A DNA stretch of 64,000 bases from DATIXJ01 sp963714795 (GCA_963714795.1 CAVQPS010000010.1:558001-622000); one strand, 5' to 3'. Shown: positions 49,205 through 58,610, counted from the stretch's first letter. A program made the numbers and translations. The notes: a model not told the origin generated them from the sequence alone.

Positions 49205-52200
49205 TTATTTCACCAGCATCATCTTCTTCACATCGGAAAATGTTCCGGCGTTCAAACGGATGAAATATAATCCGCTCGGCAAATTACTTGCATTGAACTC
49301 CACCGACTTACTCCCCGCTTGCTGTAACTCATCGACAAGTATCGTTACCTGTCTTCCCAACACATCATAGACCATCAGCCGCACATGAACACTTGTGGGC
49401 AGATCATAACCGATGGTCGTCGTAGGATTGAACGGATTGGGATAATTTTGCCGGAGATTGAACCGCTTCGGGATGGGTATTGTCGCTATCACCTGCGGAG
49501 TCCTGTGAGATGCCGAAGATGAGCTGTCGATATGGAGGTACGATATATCGGTCACAGGCCTGACCGCTGTCAATGTTAACTTCGGAGAATTTCCCCCCGG
49601 CTTCCAATACGTGTAATCAATCGGTCCGCAGAAAGCAGAATCGATTTTCCGTATGGTTTGATAGAGACTGAGCGCATCGAGCGAATCATATCCGGCAGGC
49701 ATCTGGCAAATTCCGTTCACAGACGACATGTACTGATCGAGCACATCGGTAATAACATAAATCGATTTTCCATTGAGCGGATTTGCACCACCCTCATCGA
49801 AAATCAGATCGCCGAAACCAAACGCGGTAACGCCGTACAGACTTGCAAGAAGATTAACCTTGAGAGCGGTTGCTTCGGCAAAGAGTATATTATTTTGTTT
49901 TGATGGAGGCCATGAACTCACCACCTTGGAAATCGGACTGAGACACGTCGGTGACCCCGTGTGCATGTTCCCCCAGCTGTCGACGAGCGATTTGACGACA
50001 TCCGTATATTTCTTCATCAGGACCGTATGAGACGAATGCACATCGCGAGTGAGACCGATTTGAATAGTATGCCCTGCCATTACCGCCATCAGCATATCAA
50101 CAGCGTTTGGTTTCGTGTATTGGTAAATTGTGGAATTTATGTACATGGCCTTCGCCGACTTTATACCACCGGGGAATGTCCAAACCGGCTTGACGCTTTG
50201 CTTGAGCGATGTTCCCGGTTTGGGACTCATGCACACACCCTGGATCTGCACGGTATCGCCATAAAGCAATCCATCAGGAAAACTCAGTACGACCGTTAAT
50301 CTCGCGGCGTCGTACGTCTGCGTCGCAGCGGGCTGAACCACCAAACTATCAACGATCGCGTACTTGAACGTAATCTTCAAACCTGTTACAGCGGTCGTAT
50401 ACCATGTACTGACAAGGTTCTGCAATCCCGTTGCGAAGAACGCCTGAGAAACGAGTAATTTGTTGATCGCCTTTCCGTACGTTTTCCCATCCGAGCTTTT
50501 TGCCAGAGCGATACTGTCCGACATGAACGTACGATATCCGAGGTTGAATGTGCTGTCAAAACTGTTATAGAAATCGGCATTCGTGTAAAACTCTCCGGTA
50601 CTAAGTTTGACAACGATCGGCTGAAAGTTCGGCGGAACCGTTTGTACCCAGCGTGACTGCAGAGATTCTTTAAGAATGTATGTTCCTCTGCAAAGAGAAT
50701 CGATGAAGTAATTCCCGCTGCTGTCGGTAGTAACTTGCCGCTGAAATGGGATGCCAAAACAATCATTCCCGTTGATTGTAATTGTCCAGCTACCAACGCT
50801 GTGCCCGTTTGCATAGCAATGACCGCTGATGATTGCACCATTATTTGGGACTTCTCCGAAATTCGCAGTGTCGATGTGCGCGCTCTCGGACAAATCAAAA
50901 TCATAATAGCCATCGACCGGCGAGATCATGATCCAACCGGAAGGTCTGCCCGCATCAATTTCATAATATCCCGAATAAAGGCTATCAAACATATAATGAC
51001 CTGTGCTGTCCGAGTATGTGGTTCGGTCGTAATCACCGTAGAGGTCCACCTCGATTCCTGCGATACCGGTTTCACCGCTGTCCTTAACTCCATTCTTATT
51101 CCTATCGTAGAATAACCATCCACCGATGGACGAACTCCTGCTGGAAAGAAAACCGCCGAAATTTGCAGTGTCAATCGTGATGCCGCCGAGAAGATTGTCA
51201 AATTCATAATACTGCGATGGCGGCGACGAGAAATACCAATAATAAGAGTTCGCTGCCACGATGTAGGATCCGGGATAAAGACTATCAATCATAAAATGAC
51301 CCGTGCTGTCCGAAAATACGGTGCGGTTGTCATCGCCGGTGAGGTCCACTTCAATCCCTGCGATCCCGGCTTCACCACTGTCCCTAACACCGTTTTTATT
51401 CAGATCATTGAACAGCAATCCTCCGATGGCGCACGTCTTTCCGTACGGTGGCGGATAATAGTTGCCGAAATTGAGACCGGTAATATTTGTTACAAGATCG
51501 TGAACGAAAATATCATACGCGCTGCCGTTGAGAGGAAATGTCTGGTAACCGGCATCATCATAAATATAATATTCACCGGTATCGACAACGGCGGCTGAAA
51601 AATAACCGGTGGAATCCGTGTATAGATCAAAATAGTCCGGTCCATCAATCTCAACTTCCTGGTTGGGAACCAATATTTCGGAGCTATCCCGAATGCCGTT
51701 ATCATTCGCATCGCTGAACACATATCCTGAGAGTATTGCACACTGATGCCAATTCCCGAAATTCGCCGTGATGGTACTTTCCGGTGTGGCAAGAGTAATT
51801 TGCCGGCTTCCGGACGGAGGCGAAATCGGTGTCCAGCCAGAATCGCCCTGATCGCTGACGGTATATGTACCTGCCGGCAGATAAAAACTATACGCACCGT
51901 TGCCATCAGCCCACGCGGTTTCCGAAAACAGATTTCCCGTTGCAGTAATCATCCAATCTCCGTCATTCAATGGCGGATCATTCAGAGTCCCGGAGGCCGT
52001 TTTGGTTGATGTCAAAATATGCAACTCCACTGATCGTTCCGCCGGTAAATACGATAACGTTATCGATGTACCATCCCGGAAAATCATTGCTGAGCTCATC
52101 TCCGGTATCAAAGTGAAAACGGATATTGATGGTTTGATTAGCGTAGGCACTAAGATCGACATCCATAATGATCCATCCGGCAGTGTTGCCGGAACTGGAA

Positions 52201-52799
52201 TTGGTGTCATTCCATGTTGCACCACCGTCGGTGCTGACACCGACCGAGCAGAAATCTTTTCCACCCTGAGTATTAAAATTTTCATTGAACAAAAGATGGA
52301 TCGGTAATGTAGCTCCGGTAAGATTGATCGGCGGGGAAACGAGAGACTGATCGACTCGGCTGCCGGTATTGTAGTTGCCGGTGCTGTCGATCCCGCACCA
52401 CCAGGAATGTGTGGGCGAGACGTACGATGCCGTATCCTGATGCCAAAGAGTATCGGCATGCGTGTCGACAGTCCATCCGTTAATGCCGCTCTCCATGTCG
52501 TCGAGGAAATAAACTCCGCTCGAAGTTTTGGCCTGTTTATTGAAAACGATCTTCGCGTTGTGAGTTACCTTCTTCGAAGAAGTTTTCAGACCTTGCGGTT
52601 TATGTTTCTTACGGATCTGTTGCTTGATTGTTTTTTTTGCTGTCTTCAAAACCCGTTGAGGATGCGGATGTTTGATTGTGCGAGCACTTTCGGCTGCAAA
52701 CGAAAAACAGTTTGTGGCGAACAGGAACAGTGCAATAATGAGAATTAATATTTTAATGGCGTAGCGGGATGCGCCCGAAAAGAAGTAGAAAGAGTTCAT
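49205..52799 (-). CDS. T9SS cargo protein, paralogue of the 40672 gene, one frameshift
   Basis: A protein of about 1197 aa split by a frameshift at about 51984. Upstream (minus strand from ATG 52799, GGGAG Shine-Dalgarno) the frame gives a signal peptide, a MAM-like domain (YFLDDMESGINGWT, SPTHSWWCGIDSTGNYNTG, WYIDNVIVF) and the start of an SdrD-B unit (FDINQNGLRDS). It then stops at 51978. The other frame continues it seamlessly (NDPPLNDGDWMIT) through four more SdrD-B units (LLFNDLNKNGVRDSGEAGIA) and the LFAEATALKVNLLAS module to a sorting domain (FNLRQNYPNPFNPTTTIGYD). One extra base, or two missing, in the GGGACTCTGAATGAT stretch (minus strand) explains it. Confidence 0.82.
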
Positions 52800-53009
52800 A
52801 AAAACTCCCTTCGAAAGAAGTCGACAGCAAGAGGATTAAAAAGCAGGAACAGGTAGGAAGTGATACGGTAATCTACCGCTCTTTGTTGACAAAATCAAGC
52901 CGTGAAGTTTAAATTACTCTCCCTTTTTCTTCACTCCCACGTCGCCAAAATGGCGAAATATACACTGTTTTTCACAATATTAAACGGCTTGAGCGTCCAA
53001 CATTGATTC
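52800..53009. other. Upstream gap of the T9SS cargo cluster
   Basis: No gene in 210 bp. It probably carries the promoter of the 52799 gene. TCGCCA-AAA-TGGCGA (52942-52956) is a perfect 6-bp inverted repeat about 150 bp upstream of that start and may be a protein-binding site or the hairpin of a terminator for the gene at 53010. Not resolved. Confidence 0.3.
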
Positions 53010-53390
53010 CTATTTCAAACCGTACTTTTTGATATGTTCATATCCGATATAAGAAACTCCGCCAAGCTCAATCGACTGCAAAATGGTCTGCCATGTCCCG
53101 AATTTTTCCTGATTTTCCATTTCTAATTTCCAGGGAGACATGAGATCGGGTTTTCCCTGAAAAACATTGCCGAAGACATCCGGCGATTGAACGGCAAACG
53201 GATTATCGAAAAACCACAATGAATTGGGATGAGAAAAAGTGGGCTTGACGAATAACGATTCTGAACGTAATGTGTTTATCTCCCTCAAAGAACTGTCCGG
53301 CTTTTGTTCCTGACTGCTTCCCATGCTCGTCAGCACAAAAAGAAGGATCACCACAGCTCCGAATTGAGAGAAACATTTTTCAAGGTTCAT
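53010..53390 (-). CDS. Small secreted hypothetical protein
   Basis: A 126-aa protein with signal peptide FSQFGAVVILLFVLTSMGSSQ. The mature part is polar with no recognised motif: HPNSLWFFDNPFAVQSPDVFG, then KLEMENQEKFGTWQTILQS and GGVSYIGYEHIKKYGLK. ATG 53390 is chosen because the signal peptide follows directly; the upstream extension is charged. It lies 14 bp after the membrane protein, last in the operon. Confidence 0.6.
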   Translation of the reverse strand: MNLEKCFSQFGAVVILLFVLTSMGSSQEQKPDSSLREINTLRSESLFVKPTFSHPNSLWFFDNPFAVQSPDVFGNVFQGKPDLMSPWKLEMENQEKFGTWQTILQSIELGGVSYIGYEHIKKYGLK

Positions 53391-53404
53391 ATCAACTTCA
53401 TCGA

Positions 53405-53851
53405 TTATGTCCCTCGTGCATTTCCAAACAACGACCACAAAAAAGCACCGATCGCTAACGGGAGAAGTATCTCACTGCCGATTGCACCCGGCGGCGGGCT
53501 TGCAATTTCCAACGGCTTCAGATGACCGGCGGCAATTCTCAAAATCTGTTCGATTGCCGAAACACCGAGCATCGCCGGAACAAAAAACCGGTACCGGAAA
53601 ATCACCAGCCAGTAAAACAGCGCAAGCAAGAATTGTAACGCTCCCCATTGAGCGAATAGCGCAATTATGTTTGTCCCGCCCGGCACGTCAACGACAATTC
53701 CTGCAATAGAGTTCGCTCCTCCGTCCGGCGCGAAGATATGAATGAGACTCCGAACCGTACTGACAACTGCAATCACAATCAAAAAATAAAAAGGGATTTT
53801 CGGACCTGAATATTCTTGATTGACCGCAGGAAATAAACGCGCCCAATCCAT
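53405..53851 (-). CDS. Four-helix membrane protein, function unknown
   Basis: A 148-aa protein with four predicted transmembrane stretches: IPFYFLIVIAVVSTVRSLIH, FAQWGALQFLLALFYWLVIF, FFVPAMLGVSAIEQILRI and LPLAIGAFLWSLFG. A charged C-terminus and no catalytic motif are visible. It begins 5 bp after the msrB stop and precedes a small secreted protein, so it belongs to the MsrB operon. Function unknown. Confidence 0.65.
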   Translation of the reverse strand: MDWARLFPAVNQEYSGPKIPFYFLIVIAVVSTVRSLIHIFAPDGGANSIAGIVVDVPGGTNIIALFAQWGALQFLLALFYWLVIFRYRFFVPAMLGVSAIEQILRIAAGHLKPLEIASPPPGAIGSEILLPLAIGAFLWSLFGNARGT

Positions 53852-53856
53852 AATTG

Positions 53857-54408
53857 TTACTCCGTTTTCTGATGCGTCGTATCGTCAGGCACGAATTCCA
53901 GAACAATGGAGTTCATGCAAAAACGCTTTCCGGTCGGCGGCGGACCGTCGTCAAACAGATGCCCGAGATGACTTCCGCACCGCCCGCATTGCACTTCCGT
54001 TCTGTTCATTCCATACGAATCGTCCGGCAGGTAAATAACTGCATTTTTTCTAAAAGTTTCGAAAAAGCTGGGCCAGCCGCACGAGCTTGCAAACTTCGTA
54101 TCGGACCGGAACAATTTGTTGCCGCACACAGCGCAATAATATGTGCCGAGGCCCGTAAAATCCCAATACTTTCCGGTGAACGGACGTTCGGTGTCTTTTT
54201 CCCGCGCAACAGCATACACATCTTCGGGAAGAACCTTTTTCCATTCGGCATTCGTGATTTTCAAAACCGTGGTATCGGTTCGTGAATAATATGGATTTCC
54301 GGTTGAATCTTTCATTGATGTCGCCTCCGTTTTATTTTGACAGCTTGCCATCGACGAAACTGCGACGGCAAATGAGATTATTGTCAATATTTTATTGAAA
54401 TTTTTCAT
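53857..54408 (-). CDS. msrB: Peptide-methionine (R)-S-oxide reductase, lipoprotein form
   Basis: A 183-aa methionine-R-sulfoxide reductase. Zinc-binding CxxC pairs (CAVCG and CGRCGSHLGH) and the SSCGWPSFF turn with a resolving Cys are present. The catalytic Cys lies in RFCMNS, the equivalent of RYCIN in the family. A lipobox (MASC) marks it as an envelope lipoprotein, so it repairs oxidised methionine on the periplasmic side. ATG 54408 fits the GGAGTAATGTTA spacing better than ATG 54414. MsrA is encoded separately at 62935. Confidence 0.93.
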   Translation of the reverse strand: MKNFNKILTIISFAVAVSSMASCQNKTEATSMKDSTGNPYYSRTDTTVLKITNAEWKKVLPEDVYAVAREKDTERPFTGKYWDFTGLGTYYCAVCGNKLFRSDTKFASSCGWPSFFETFRKNAVIYLPDDSYGMNRTEVQCGRCGSHLGHLFDDGPPPTGKRFCMNSIVLEFVPDDTTHQKTE

Positions 54409-54421
54409 TAACATTACTCCT

Positions 54422-54613
54422 TCACATTTTTTTCCGACCTATCAGCGCACCAATTGCCATGCCGATAACAATGCCGCATCCGACGCCAATCGGAAGGTTA
54501 TTCATTGCCACTCCTGCACCCGCGCCGATTGCCATACCGAGCCCTATCCCTCTTAACATGAAACTACCGGTTTTTCGTGCCGGTACATCGGGAGAATTTT
54601 TATCGTCGTTCAT
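54422..54613 (-). CDS. 63-aa glycine-zipper membrane protein
   Basis: A 63-aa protein with a polar N-terminus (NDDKNSPDVPARKTGS) and two glycine-rich helices: GIGLGMAIGAGAGVAMNN and GVGCGIVIGMAIGALIG, then a basic end. The GxxxG spacing is typical of glycine-zipper helices that pack against each other. AAAGGAG lies 8 bp upstream. It is 8 bp from msrB and 3 bp from the methyltransferase gene, so translation is coupled. Confidence 0.7.
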   Translation of the reverse strand: MNDDKNSPDVPARKTGSFMLRGIGLGMAIGAGAGVAMNNLPIGVGCGIVIGMAIGALIGRKKM

Positions 54614-54616
54614 TTA

Positions 54617-55099
54617 TCACTCCTTTAATTTTGGTAACCAACGGTTTACCTGACGGCAATATGTTTCGTACTCTTGTCCGAAGGTTTTTCGCAAAGTAAG
54701 TTCTTCATAAAAAACGACAAAACAATGTGATAACAGAAAGAGTATCCCGGTATAACCAAGAAGCCACAACGATTGATAGAAAAGCGCCGCACCGGCAATG
54801 GAAACGATCGCACCAACGTACATTGGATTCCGGACGAATCGGTACGGACCCTGAATCACCAGTTTCCGGGGCGGATCGAATGGTGCCGGCGTACCTTTTC
54901 CGGTTGATACAAATGTCAAAATGCACGACAGCGCAACCACTGCACCGACGATTCCGACAACCATCCCGGCAACCTGCGGCAGTTCAATCACCGTTGGGCG
55001 GACAATACCCGACCAAGTTAAAAGACGTGCCGGAACATAAATAAGGACAAGACCGATAAAGATCGTCGCATAAATGATTGTACGAATAATAACAAACAT
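54617..55099 (-). CDS. Isoprenylcysteine methyltransferase-like (PEMT/ICMT) membrane enzyme
   Basis: A 160-aa integral membrane methyltransferase-like protein. Four to five helices are visible. The family's SAM-binding C-terminal pattern is clear: PFDPPRKLVIQGPYRFVRNPMYVG, then IAGAALFYQSLWLL and YEELTLRKTFGQEYETYCRQVNRW. Bacterial members have varied substrates (lipids or small thiols), so the substrate is unknown. The Shine-Dalgarno (AAGGGC) lies inside the 8-bp duplication of the MITE-like element. Confidence 0.85.
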   Translation of the reverse strand: MFVIIRTIIYATIFIGLVLIYVPARLLTWSGIVRPTVIELPQVAGMVVGIVGAVVALSCILTFVSTGKGTPAPFDPPRKLVIQGPYRFVRNPMYVGAIVSIAGAALFYQSLWLLGYTGILFLLSHCFVVFYEELTLRKTFGQEYETYCRQVNRWLPKLKE

Positions 55100-55110
55100 A
55101 TTGCCCTTCA

Positions 55111-55241
55111 GGTACTGTCCTAATTTGTGCGGTCGGGTCTTTCGACCCGACCGAAACCCGCTGATATCAGGTCGTCCCGAAGGGATCCCCTTGGGAAAAG
55201 ACCTGACATCACCCAGATCCGTTTCATATTAGGACAGCACC
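55111..55241. mobile_element. 131-bp MITE-like element
   Basis: The element begins GGTACTGTCCTAAT (55111-55124) and ends ATTAGGACAGCACC (55228-55241): 14-bp terminal inverted repeats with one mismatch. It is flanked by the 8-bp direct repeat GCCCTTCA (55103-55110 and 55242-55249), a target-site duplication. Inside is a perfect 10-bp hairpin (CGGTCGGGTC, loop TTTC, GACCCGACCG; 55130-55153). It is too short to encode a transposase and must have been moved in trans. I see no second copy in this window. Confidence 0.85.
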
Positions 55242-55298
55242 GCCCTTCAACGAATTTAGGAAATATTGTTCGAATTCCTGTCCTCGCGACTCACAAAT

Positions 55299-56246
55299 TT
55301 ATTTGGAAGCCGATGCCTGTCCGATATTAAACACCATTCCGTACGGATCTCTGATGTAACAGCGCGGCACGGAAGGATCCTCTTCGATCACGATGCAACC
55401 GGCGGCGACAAGTTTTTTCTTCGTCGCCTGAATATCCTGAACAAGAAATTCAAACACCGGTCCGTGGTCATCTCCCTTTTCGACAAATAAACAAAACGAT
55501 CCGGTCTCGAAGCCGACGATTTCCGGATATTCTTTGGTCACCTGCAAACCAAGCACGGATTTATAAAATTGAATCGCCTCCGGCCATTTTTTGGTTCGGA
55601 TGATAATGTCTCTGGAGGATTTGAATTTTGAGGGCATGGTGGTCTCATTTATAATTTTAATTTCTATTCGACTGAGAGAACGAAGTAGATGCTTGAATTT
55701 TTCTTGGTCAATAAATATGGCATCGTTCGGTCTAAACCACTGAAGTATTTTGCAATTTTTTATTTCATCTATTCCGACTCCTCTATTGTGGATAATTGAA
55801 CGTCTGATGAGGCGCATGTCTCCAAAAACAATACTCTCCACGAATTTCTTCTCGACTTTAAACAAATCTGCGATCCTTTGTCGAGATTGATCATCCCAAT
55901 ATTGATAGATAGACACGAATGCCATATTTCCAATAAAGATATGATTAGTTCCACCACCGCTATTCCGGGATTTGAAGTCCTGATGAGTGCTTTGATGATA
56001 GCGGACTGCATCAGGATTATTCGGATCACCATCACCGTAGATGGTCCACGCCGAATCCAGAAATTGTTTTTGAATTTCAACCGGTTGATCGGTTTGGGAT
56101 TGTTGCAGGAAATTCTTTTGGAATTTTTCAATTTCAATAAGGTTGAGATCAAAGCCACGAAGTGAATCAAAGTAAACGCCAGTGATTGCGTGAACCACTT
56201 GACCAAAATCGTTTAATATGTTCTTGATCTCATCATTATGAGACAT
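55299..56246 (-). CDS. HEPN-like domain fused to a VOC (glyoxalase-like) domain
   Basis: A 315-aa protein. The first 203 residues look helical and carry RRSIIHNRGVGIDE (R148-x4-H153), the RxxxxH signature of HEPN ribonuclease domains with the usual trailing N-x-G pattern. Residues 204-315 (start MPSKFKSSRDIIIRTKKWP) are a typical VOC domain ending RDPYGMVFNIG. AAAGGT precedes ATG 56246. The VOC part could start on its own at 55637. Both other frames contain stops just before it, so a one-base error could have created the fusion. Confidence 0.65.
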   Translation of the reverse strand: MSHNDEIKNILNDFGQVVHAITGVYFDSLRGFDLNLIEIEKFQKNFLQQSQTDQPVEIQKQFLDSAWTIYGDGDPNNPDAVRYHQSTHQDFKSRNSGGGTNHIFIGNMAFVSIYQYWDDQSRQRIADLFKVEKKFVESIVFGDMRLIRRSIIHNRGVGIDEIKNCKILQWFRPNDAIFIDQEKFKHLLRSLSRIEIKIINETTMPSKFKSSRDIIIRTKKWPEAIQFYKSVLGLQVTKEYPEIVGFETGSFCLFVEKGDDHGPVFEFLVQDIQATKKKLVAAGCIVIEEDPSVPRCYIRDPYGMVFNIGQASASK

Positions 56247-56299
56247 TGGTACGACCTTTCTCTCATCTCGAATCCGTTATATGTCTATCATTTTAAATT

Positions 56300-57244
56300 T
56301 CATTTAAGACCTTTTTTTGTAAAGACATAAAAAGAACTTGGAGATGCCCACATATTATGTTCGGTTTGCTCAATAAATGTAGTATCTGATCGTGCAGTAA
56401 AGGCAGAATGTGATAACTCCAATATCCGCGCAACATAGAATTTACTATCCAAGTAATGTTCTACCGTAAATTTTTCATCTGTAGAATAAGTAATAAATGA
56501 ACGAAAATCGACGGGGGAATTGGATGAATCGAAATTTGCAATTTGAATTGGTGTCAGCAGTGGTGTATGATCTACCTGAAATTCTAAGTGCCGCCCTTCT
56601 GAATATTCTTCTCGATATTCTTGTCGGTATTCCTCTTCAGGAAAATAAATTAGAGTATCACTTGACAACACAGGGTATGAAGGCATTAAGATAATTTCAC
56701 CCGAAACAAGATTATAAGCTGCTTGAGATATTGTGGTATGAGGAGGAATAAAAGTTATACGCTCAGGTTTAGTTATGCGGGTTAATGAGTTACTGAAAGT
56801 TTGTTGAAACCATTCGCTGGAACTTTTGTTTGTCTTTTTTTCATCTCCATTTACAAACCCGCGAAGAAAGTTTGTAAACCAATACTCGGACGAACTGACT
56901 GCTTTTGTCTGCTCTTCTCCAATGGTCGAAGTACTGCCACTCGTTGCCATCGTTATACTTTCGTCCCAGTAATCATGCTTAGTTGTTCCCGTAATAAATG
57001 AGCATTTTTTCCAGTCGATATAAAGCGGGTATTCAGTTTTATTGTGAATAAATATTCCCATAACACCATTTTCACCCCAAAACATATAAACAACTCGTAA
57101 AGTATCATTTTCAAAGAAAAGATAGTTGTCATGAGAGCGGCAATTAGTTGAACCAACCTCGACAACCTGAAGAAGCATTGGGGATGGACATCCCTCAAAA
57201 AATAGCAACAATAAAAAACAAATAATCATAGGTATTGTTTTCAT
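56300..57244 (-). CDS. Lipoprotein, function unknown
   Basis: A 314-aa lipoprotein: signal peptide MKTIPMIICFLLLLFFEGC (lipobox FEGC) with AAGGATAACA before ATG 57244. The mature part contains NDTLRVVYMFWGENGVMGI, then FIHNKTEYPLYIDWKK, which looks like a beta-sandwich with a conserved N-T-x-Y-P-L-Y pattern. SSTIGEEQTKAVSSSEYWF-like Ser-rich loops follow. No family recognised. It sits alone between the HEPN-VOC gene and a REP-containing gap. Confidence 0.65.
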   Translation of the reverse strand: MKTIPMIICFLLLLFFEGCPSPMLLQVVEVGSTNCRSHDNYLFFENDTLRVVYMFWGENGVMGIFIHNKTEYPLYIDWKKCSFITGTTKHDYWDESITMATSGSTSTIGEEQTKAVSSSEYWFTNFLRGFVNGDEKKTNKSSSEWFQQTFSNSLTRITKPERITFIPPHTTISQAAYNLVSGEIILMPSYPVLSSDTLIYFPEEEYRQEYREEYSEGRHLEFQVDHTPLLTPIQIANFDSSNSPVDFRSFITYSTDEKFTVEHYLDSKFYVARILELSHSAFTARSDTTFIEQTEHNMWASPSSFYVFTKKGLK

Positions 57245-57561
57245 TGTTATCCTTTTTTAAAAGTTGTTAGTTCTTATGCTATGCAGTGCAATACTAGGAA
57301 AAGAATCCATTTCTCCCCCTTCCGCAAATATACATCTTCTTTTGTCAAACCTCAAGAACCGGTTTTGTCTCAATTTTGGAACTATAAAAAAACCGTCTCG
57401 GTTCTACCTCGTCGGCAATTGCCATAACATCCTCTCCTTAAATAAGGAGAGGATTATAGGTGAGGTCTTCATCAATCTTCAGCGACAACCTATTTTCTCT
57501 TGTCATTGTATTCCCGATTAATTATATTTGATGCTCGTAAAATATATTTAACCTATTGCTT
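57245..57561. repeat. REP-like palindrome in a gene-free gap
   Basis: ATCCTCTCCTTA (57429-57440), loop AA, TAAGGAGAGGAT (57443-57454) is a perfect 12-bp inverted repeat, followed by TATAGGTGAGGTC. Such CTCTCCTT/AAGGAGAG plus GGTGAGG sequences are common dispersed intergenic repeats. I see nothing else in the 317-bp gap between divergent genes except presumed promoters. Confidence 0.5.
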
Positions 57562-58554
57562 ATGAAGTATTGTTTCCTTGTTTGTTTATTCATAACAACC
57601 GCTTTTTCGCAACATTCTGAAACTATTTCCTCGTTCTCCGAAACCGGCACTGTTGCATTCAACGACCGACCATCTGCCGGAGAACGTTTCTTTTCCGACA
57701 ATGATTTCGACGTTTCCGCCTCACCACTGTTCAATCAGGATTCAACTGCCGATACGTCGAACCACGCGCAACCGCTGAAATGGTACACGATGCTTCAGCG
57801 GATTCCCGGCGACTGGAATACGGTTTGGAAAATTTCCATCAGCAAATCGATGCTGCCGACGATAGGAGTCATCACGGGTCTCACACTTGTCATGGTCGTC
57901 GCCGACCAGCCGCTGGAAGATTACGCGACGCACGCGTATTTTCACAATCAGACCATACGCAACTTCAGCGATTTCTTCGAGTATGTCGGCGACGGTCGGC
58001 CGCAATTCGGACTTTCCGCTGCGTTCGCTGTCGGCGGTTTCCTGACGCACAGCGACCGCGCGTTGCGCACCGCCAGCCAGATGACCGAAGCGATACTCGC
58101 CTGCGGTGCGGTCATCCAGGTCATGAAACATCTTACCGGCAGGGAAAGCCCGTTCGTTTCAACGGAACGGAACGGCCGGTGGGATTTATTTCCGAACCAG
58201 ATCGATTACGCAAATAAAGTTCCGCATTACGACGCGTTCCCGTCGGGACATATCGCCACAACAATGACCACACTGACCGTTCTGCTGGAAAATTATCCGG
58301 AAACAAAACCGTGGCTTCAGCCGATCAGCTACGTCATCGTCGGAGCCGTCGGTGCGGCACTCTGCACGACCGGCATTCACTGGTGGAGCGATTTTCCGCT
58401 GGGCGTTTACCTCGGTTATCAATTCGGCATGGTGGCGGCTCATCCCGAAATCACCGGAGATTCAAAACCGGCTGAAAATGAATCATCCGGATTAACTTTT
58501 TCTCCATCGATCAGCAGTATGGGCGAAGCAATAACACTTTCATATCACTTCTAA
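57562..58554 (+). CDS. PAP2-superfamily phosphatase
   Basis: A 330-aa protein with a signal peptide (FLVCLFITTAFSQ) and a long mature N-terminal segment. The PAP2 catalytic motifs are KHLTGRESP (motif 1-like), PSGHIATTM (motif 2 with catalytic His) and TTGIHWWSDFPLG (motif 3, H-x3-D). The motif spacing fits a membrane or envelope acid phosphatase acting on lipid phosphates such as undecaprenyl pyrophosphate or phosphatidate. ATG 57562 is preferred to TTG 57556. A clear terminator follows. Confidence 0.88.
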   Translation: MKYCFLVCLFITTAFSQHSETISSFSETGTVAFNDRPSAGERFFSDNDFDVSASPLFNQDSTADTSNHAQPLKWYTMLQRIPGDWNTVWKISISKSMLPTIGVITGLTLVMVVADQPLEDYATHAYFHNQTIRNFSDFFEYVGDGRPQFGLSAAFAVGGFLTHSDRALRTASQMTEAILACGAVIQVMKHLTGRESPFVSTERNGRWDLFPNQIDYANKVPHYDAFPSGHIATTMTTLTVLLENYPETKPWLQPISYVIVGAVGAALCTTGIHWWSDFPLGVYLGYQFGMVAAHPEITGDSKPAENESSGLTFSPSISSMGEAITLSYHF

Positions 58555-58560
58555 AAAAAA

Positions 58561-58581
58561 TCCCGGCAGAGCGTGCCGGGA
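58561..58581. terminator. Rho-independent terminator, bidirectional
   Basis: TCCCGGCA and TGCCGGGA form a perfect 8-bp GC-rich stem with loop GAGCG, preceded by A8 and followed by CTTTTC. It serves the PAP2 gene (plus strand), and on the minus strand the Tricorn gene. Confidence 0.85.
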
Positions 58582-58610
58582 CTTTTCAAACGTTCACTAT
58601 TTCGGATTAT

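Noticed and set aside
49205..51977. Reading the frame that ends at 49205 as one intact gene up to 52459
   Set aside because: The first about 150 residues of that frame (52459 to about 51990) are low-complexity, Ile/Ser/Arg-rich nonsense. The MAM-like domain lies in the other frame, so a frameshift explains the arrangement better.
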